IMG/VR virus record: IMGVR_UViG_3300048549_000787
Coordinates: 1-23,219 of that record
DNA length: 23,219 bases
Origin: a virus
Direction: 5' to 3' (one strand)
A program made the translations under genes and the position numbers. The notes under the pieces were generated by a model. It was not told the DNA's origin. It worked only from the letters and a program-made list of their open reading frames with translations, and searched no databases. This document shows, piece by piece, positions 20,625 through 23,219 of the stretch. Position 1 is the stretch's first letter; every line of letters starts with the position of its first letter.

Positions 20625-21168
20625 TTAATTCTTTTATCACTTCCACTACATTATGTGGTTTACACTTATCATATGGATTCTGATCAGCACCGAAATGAGT
20701 CATACCATCTTCAGCATCAAAATATTCGATTCTACAATCATCAAGAATCATAAAGTGTCGCCAAACTCTTTGTTTCAATCCTAAATGTGATCGATCAACA
20801 TAAACATCAAAATCTGAAGATAGTTGTCCAAGTCCGTCACACATATAACCAATACAATTATGCGGTTCGAAACTTGCTAACCAAGCATCCATAACATAAG
20901 GAGAATCATCAGAACCATAAATGATTTTATCGATCCCCAATTCTTTTAAATCAGATTTATAATTAAGGTAATCTTTAAACTGTTGATTACTCTCAGGTTC
21001 AAAGCAACTAGGAATTCCTAGATACAAAACTTTTTTATTAGAAAGAACTTTATGTGTAAAACAAATATCGATTTTATTAGTAGTTTTATCTAGAAACCAA
21101 GTATGCTTATTCGGAATTACTTGGCGAATCAAGTGTTGCCATCGATCATTAAAAAAATCATAATCCAT
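20611..21168 (-). CDS. Peroxiredoxin-5-like protein lacking the canonical peroxidatic cysteine
   Basis: 185 aa with a thioredoxin-fold pattern of Prx5/AhpE-type peroxiredoxins: KVLYLGIP, then S-C-F-E-P-E-S-N (54-61), a D-S-P-Y-V-M-D-A-W segment matching 'NDPFVMKAW', DGLGQLSSDFDV, and R-V-W-R137-HFMIL matching 'RSxRYA'. In the P-G-A-F-T-P-T-C-S motif the catalytic Cys aligns with Ser60; the only nearby Cys is Cys55, five residues earlier. Peroxidase activity is therefore doubtful, or shifted to Cys55. It lies between regA and an oxygenase gene, starting at the regA stop. Confidence 0.72.
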   Translation of the reverse strand: MDYDFFNDRWQHLIRQVIPNKHTWFLDKTTNKIDICFTHKVLSNKKVLYLGIPSCFEPESNQQFKDYLNYKSDLKELGIDKIIYGSDDSPYVMDAWLASFEPHNCIGYMCDGLGQLSSDFDVYVDRSHLGLKQRVWRHFMILDDCRIEYFDAEDGMTHFGADQNPYDKCKPHNVVEVIKELNERH

Positions 21169-21578
21169 TATTTACTTCCAATATTATACTTCGGGCAAAG
21201 TTCCCATTCTTGTTTTTCTTTGTAAGGAATAATTTTAATTTGCCTCATAGGAGCAAGAGGTTCCACCGTTTTGGCACTTTCAATACTAACTAGTCCCCAA
21301 TCACTCATCAATTGAGCAATCGTGTTTCTACGAGCAATATCATTTTCCTCAAGATTTGATTTCTTACCATCCAGCAAAAACAGTTCTTTAAAATGCACAA
21401 TGAAATACCTACCCTGTTTGTGCAGGATATGGCATGATTGAAACAGTTTCTTATCTTTGCGGGATGCGACTCCAATACGAGTCAGTGTTTCGCGAACCTT
21501 CAAAAAATCATCTGGTTCATTAAGTGTAATTTCCAGCATTGACGCTGGTGTCCATTCAACAATTTTATTTTCTTCCAC
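21168..21578 (-). CDS. regA: Translational repressor RegA
   Basis: RegA binds initiation regions of early phage mRNAs and represses their translation. MLEITLNEPDDFLKVRETLTRIGVASRKDKKLFQSCHIL, FIVHFKELFLLDG and EWELCPKYNIG align well with T4 RegA (by memory). The frame starts at GTG 21578, overlapping gp62 by 14 bp with AGGTGG upstream, adding 13 residues before the usual RegA Met. ATG 21539 would give the canonical N-terminus but has no ribosome-binding site. The order 44-62-regA is as in T4. Confidence 0.93.
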   Translation of the reverse strand: MEENKIVEWTPASMLEITLNEPDDFLKVRETLTRIGVASRKDKKLFQSCHILHKQGRYFIVHFKELFLLDGKKSNLEENDIARRNTIAQLMSDWGLVSIESAKTVEPLAPMRQIKIIPYKEKQEWELCPKYNIGSK

Positions 21579-21942
21579 CTTTATCCACCTTCTTTTTTAT
21601 ATTGTTTATTTGTTCAGGTGTCAGAAGGGTCAAGGCTTGGCGTGCTTTTTGGTTGCTATATCCATAATATTCCTTGACTACTTCCAAATCATTAACGGTT
21701 TCGGGTTTCATCCATTTAGAAAACCTTTTCCGCTTTCGTATGATATTTATAAAAAAATCAAATTGTAAACGATTTGGTGTATGGTGTAATCTGTTCATCT
21801 CATTAGCGAATAAAACTGTATCATTAAAATATGATAGTCCTCGATTAATCATAAAGGAATTATAACCCTTTTCAGCGAGGTCATCTACCATTATATCTTT
21901 TTTAGTATTGTTTATCGCATTCAAATATTCAAATGGATTCAT
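21565..21942 (-). CDS. 62: Clamp-loader small subunit gp62
   Basis: gp62 with gp44 loads the gp45 sliding clamp. 125 aa from ATG 21942 (MNPFEYLNAINNTKKDI), the typical start of gp62 in marine T4-like phages, with GGAG 11 nt upstream; the frame to 21972 lacks support. It is shorter than T4 gp62 (187 aa), as in marine relatives. A Lys/Arg-rich C-terminus (KKKVDKGGRK) ends the protein. Identification rests on sequence pattern plus position between gp44 and RegA. Confidence 0.85.
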   Translation of the reverse strand: MNPFEYLNAINNTKKDIMVDDLAEKGYNSFMINRGLSYFNDTVLFANEMNRLHHTPNRLQFDFFINIIRKRKRFSKWMKPETVNDLEVVKEYYGYSNQKARQALTLLTPEQINNIKKKVDKGGRK

Positions 21943-22123
21943 CGTCGTATTGACTCCATGGTCTTTGTACATATCTAAGAAAACAATATAGTAAGACGGA
22001 TACTGTCAGTTGAACACCAAACGTAGTAATCCATCCCAATATAATTGCAACGATAAAAGTCAAGAGGAGACTGGTCTTATCGCTGCTATCTAAAGTTTTC
22101 CACTCCTCCAACATAAATCTCAT
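21929..22123 (-). CDS. Small membrane protein
   Basis: 64 aa with a continuous hydrophobic region at residues 17-51 (TSLLLTFIVAIILGW, ITTFGVQLTVSVLLYCFL), either one long or two short transmembrane helices; the tail is charged. It overlaps glutaredoxin by 38 bp and gp62 by 14 bp. ATG 22123 or the ATG nine bases downstream may be the start. Function unknown; its insertion between clamp-loader subunit genes is unusual. Confidence 0.55.
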   Translation of the reverse strand: MRFMLEEWKTLDSSDKTSLLLTFIVAIILGWITTFGVQLTVSVLLYCFLRYVQRPWSQYDDESI

Positions 22124-22373
22124 AATCCAAACTTTCTTCTAACATATCCTTTGTAAACTGCATAGTATCTACTTTATTAAGATGTGAATTATTCCAATAA
22201 AGTTGTGGAACAGTTTTATGACCACGAGTTTTTAGAAACTCTTTTGCCCAATTCTGTTTTGTAATATCAATAATTTCAAAATCATATTTCCATTCTTTTA
22301 ATTTTATTTTCATGATATCACAGAAATCGCAGTTTGGTTGAGTATATAATTGCATTCTAATTGAAACTGACAT
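22086..22373 (-). CDS. Glutaredoxin
   Basis: 95-aa thioredoxin-fold redox protein. LYTQPNCDFCDIMK carries the active-site C15-x-x-C18 (Cys-Asp-Phe-Cys), HKTVPQLYW carries the cis-Pro TVP motif, and the spacing is that of glutaredoxins. It probably supplies electrons to ribonucleotide reductase during phage dNTP synthesis (established role of phage glutaredoxins). The start at 22373 overlaps gp44 by 17 bp with GGAGG 9 nt upstream. Confidence 0.9.
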   Translation of the reverse strand: MSVSIRMQLYTQPNCDFCDIMKIKLKEWKYDFEIIDITKQNWAKEFLKTRGHKTVPQLYWNNSHLNKVDTMQFTKDMLEESLDYEIYVGGVENFR

Positions 22374-23219
22374 TTGCCATAACCTCCGTCAAACAGGCAA
22401 CAACGTTAAGTTCGTGGTCTGCTACGAAAGCGTTTTTATACTGGTATTCTGCCAAAATCAATACGAGTTGTGGAATAGACTGAGGCGAAACCTTATCACT
22501 CATACGATCATAGATCGCACGAAAGATAGCAGACGCATCAGTATCTATATTATTCACGACCCAGTTTCGCATCTTTTTGAAATCTTTATTTTTCAAATGC
22601 GAGAAAAGGTCATCGAAGTTTTTATCTTCTAGATTGTTTAAAACATTCGAATCAATACTACCTGAAGCAATAGAATATCTCTGTAGTTCATTTAGTACTC
22701 GCCGCCAGTCTGGAGCGAACTTCATGATAAGTTCTACAACTGCTTTCTTATCATAAGGGATAGATTCTTGATCAAGTATATTTTCAACTCTACCAAGAAA
22801 CTGTTGGCACAAACCAACCATATCTTTTTTACTTGTATTAAATTCGTATACACCGCAACGAGAATGAAGTGGTTCGATAATACGATTCTTAAAATTACAA
22901 GTAAGAATGAAACGACAGTTATTAGAAAACTCCTCAATAAACCCACGAAGTGCAGGTTGAAATGATTGAGGATTCAGGTAATCTGCCTCATCAAGGATTA
23001 CAACTTTGTAACCACCTTGTAAAGAAACAGTAGAGGCAAACTGTTTAATCTTAGTTCGAAGAGTGTCGATATTACCCTCTTCTGAACCGTTGATAATAAT
23101 ATAGTCGATATCCAGAGTATTACAAAGTGCTCTGGCGACTGTGGTTTTCCCAAGACCAGCAGTACCAGTGAAAAGCATATTAGGCAATTCACCAGTATCT
23201 GCTATCTTTTGGAAGGTAT
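22357..23219 (-). CDS. 44: Clamp-loader ATPase gp44, N-terminus off the window edge
   Basis: The AAA+ large subunit of the T4-type clamp loader. In frame from the right edge it reads TFQKIADTGELPNMLF then Walker A GTAGLGKTT. Walker B is VVILDEAD, the arginine-finger/sensor motif is HSRC, and PDWRRVLNELQRYS fits the lid domain. C-terminal 'KNKDFKKMRNWV' and 'VSPQSIP' align with T4 gp44. A TTG at 23187 is not the real start, because homology continues upstream to the window end. About 45 N-terminal residues are probably missing. Confidence 0.95.
   Translation of the reverse strand, partial: TFQKIADTGELPNMLFTGTAGLGKTTVARALCNTLDIDYIIINGSEEGNIDTLRTKIKQFASTVSLQGGYKVVILDEADYLNPQSFQPALRGFIEEFSNNCRFILTCNFKNRIIEPLHSRCGVYEFNTSKKDMVGLCQQFLGRVENILDQESIPYDKKAVVELIMKFAPDWRRVLNELQRYSIASGSIDSNVLNNLEDKNFDDLFSHLKNKDFKKMRNWVVNNIDTDASAIFRAIYDRMSDKVSPQSIPQLVLILAEYQYKNAFVADHELNVVACLTEVMANVSFN

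Noticed and set aside
1-23219. CRISPR arrays, insertion sequences, integrase or attachment sites, and standard tRNA genes
   Set aside because: No regularly spaced direct repeats, transposase or integrase motifs, or cloverleaf structures were seen by eye in the intergenic gaps; the only tRNA-like structure is the tmRNA. A tRNAscan/CRISPR search would be needed to exclude them formally.

Overview
The window looks like part of the genome of a T4-like marine myovirus. It is AT-rich, densely packed (neighbouring genes commonly overlap as ATGA or TAATG), and almost all genes lie on the minus strand. T4-type replication and recombination genes are recognisable: clamp-loader subunits gp44 (runs off the right edge) and gp62, translational repressor RegA, family-B DNA polymerase gp43, helicase gp41, recombinase UvsX and a T4-type lysozyme. 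They are mixed with genes typical of marine phages: ThyX, MazG-like pyrophosphohydrolase, Hsp20, glutaredoxin, a flavin-dependent halogenase and several 2-oxoglutarate/Fe(II) oxygenases. A circularly permuted (two-piece) tmRNA gene, with a proteolysis tag beginning ANDNFA, suggests an alphaproteobacterial host. Host and phage genus are inference.

Layout, read leftwards along the minus strand from the right edge. 23219-18994: gp44, glutaredoxin, a small membrane protein, gp62, RegA, a peroxiredoxin-like protein without the usual catalytic Cys, an Asp-hydroxylase-like oxygenase, Hsp20 and a string of very small ORFs ending at a clear intrinsic terminator. 18945-18135: a Cys-rich microprotein, a small helical protein and lysozyme. 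18129-15179: gp43 and MazG. 15194-13364: a D12-class adenine methyltransferase and an AEP-primase-like protein. 13333-12418: a 90-aa unknown and a GIY-YIG-like protein. 12383-8950: TET/JBP-like dioxygenase, TET-associated-type glycosyltransferase, another oxygenase, a cytidylyltransferase and a coiled-coil protein. 8946-6201: epimerase, UvsX, an unknown and another oxygenase. 6192-3629: gp41, two small proteins and ThyX. 3638-1806: halogenase and a DUF3310-like protein. The only plus-strand genes are three small, overlapping, mostly membrane-associated ORFs (1051-1840). At the left end, the permuted tmRNA gene is followed by the start of a ring-hydroxylating-oxygenase-like gene that runs off the edge.

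Three observations stand out. (1) A phage-borne permuted tmRNA with its own promoter and a long predicted precursor helix. (2) A DNA-hypermodification cassette (TET-like plus TAGT-like). Both of these proteins and the adenine methyltransferase end in a (S/T)-L-(E/D)-x-F-(F/L) tail like that of the phage DNA polymerase, which suggests the modification enzymes ride on the sliding clamp. (3) Eight sigma70-like promoters with an exactly 17-bp spacer (mostly TTTACA-N17-TATAAT) that divide the minus strand into separate transcription units.
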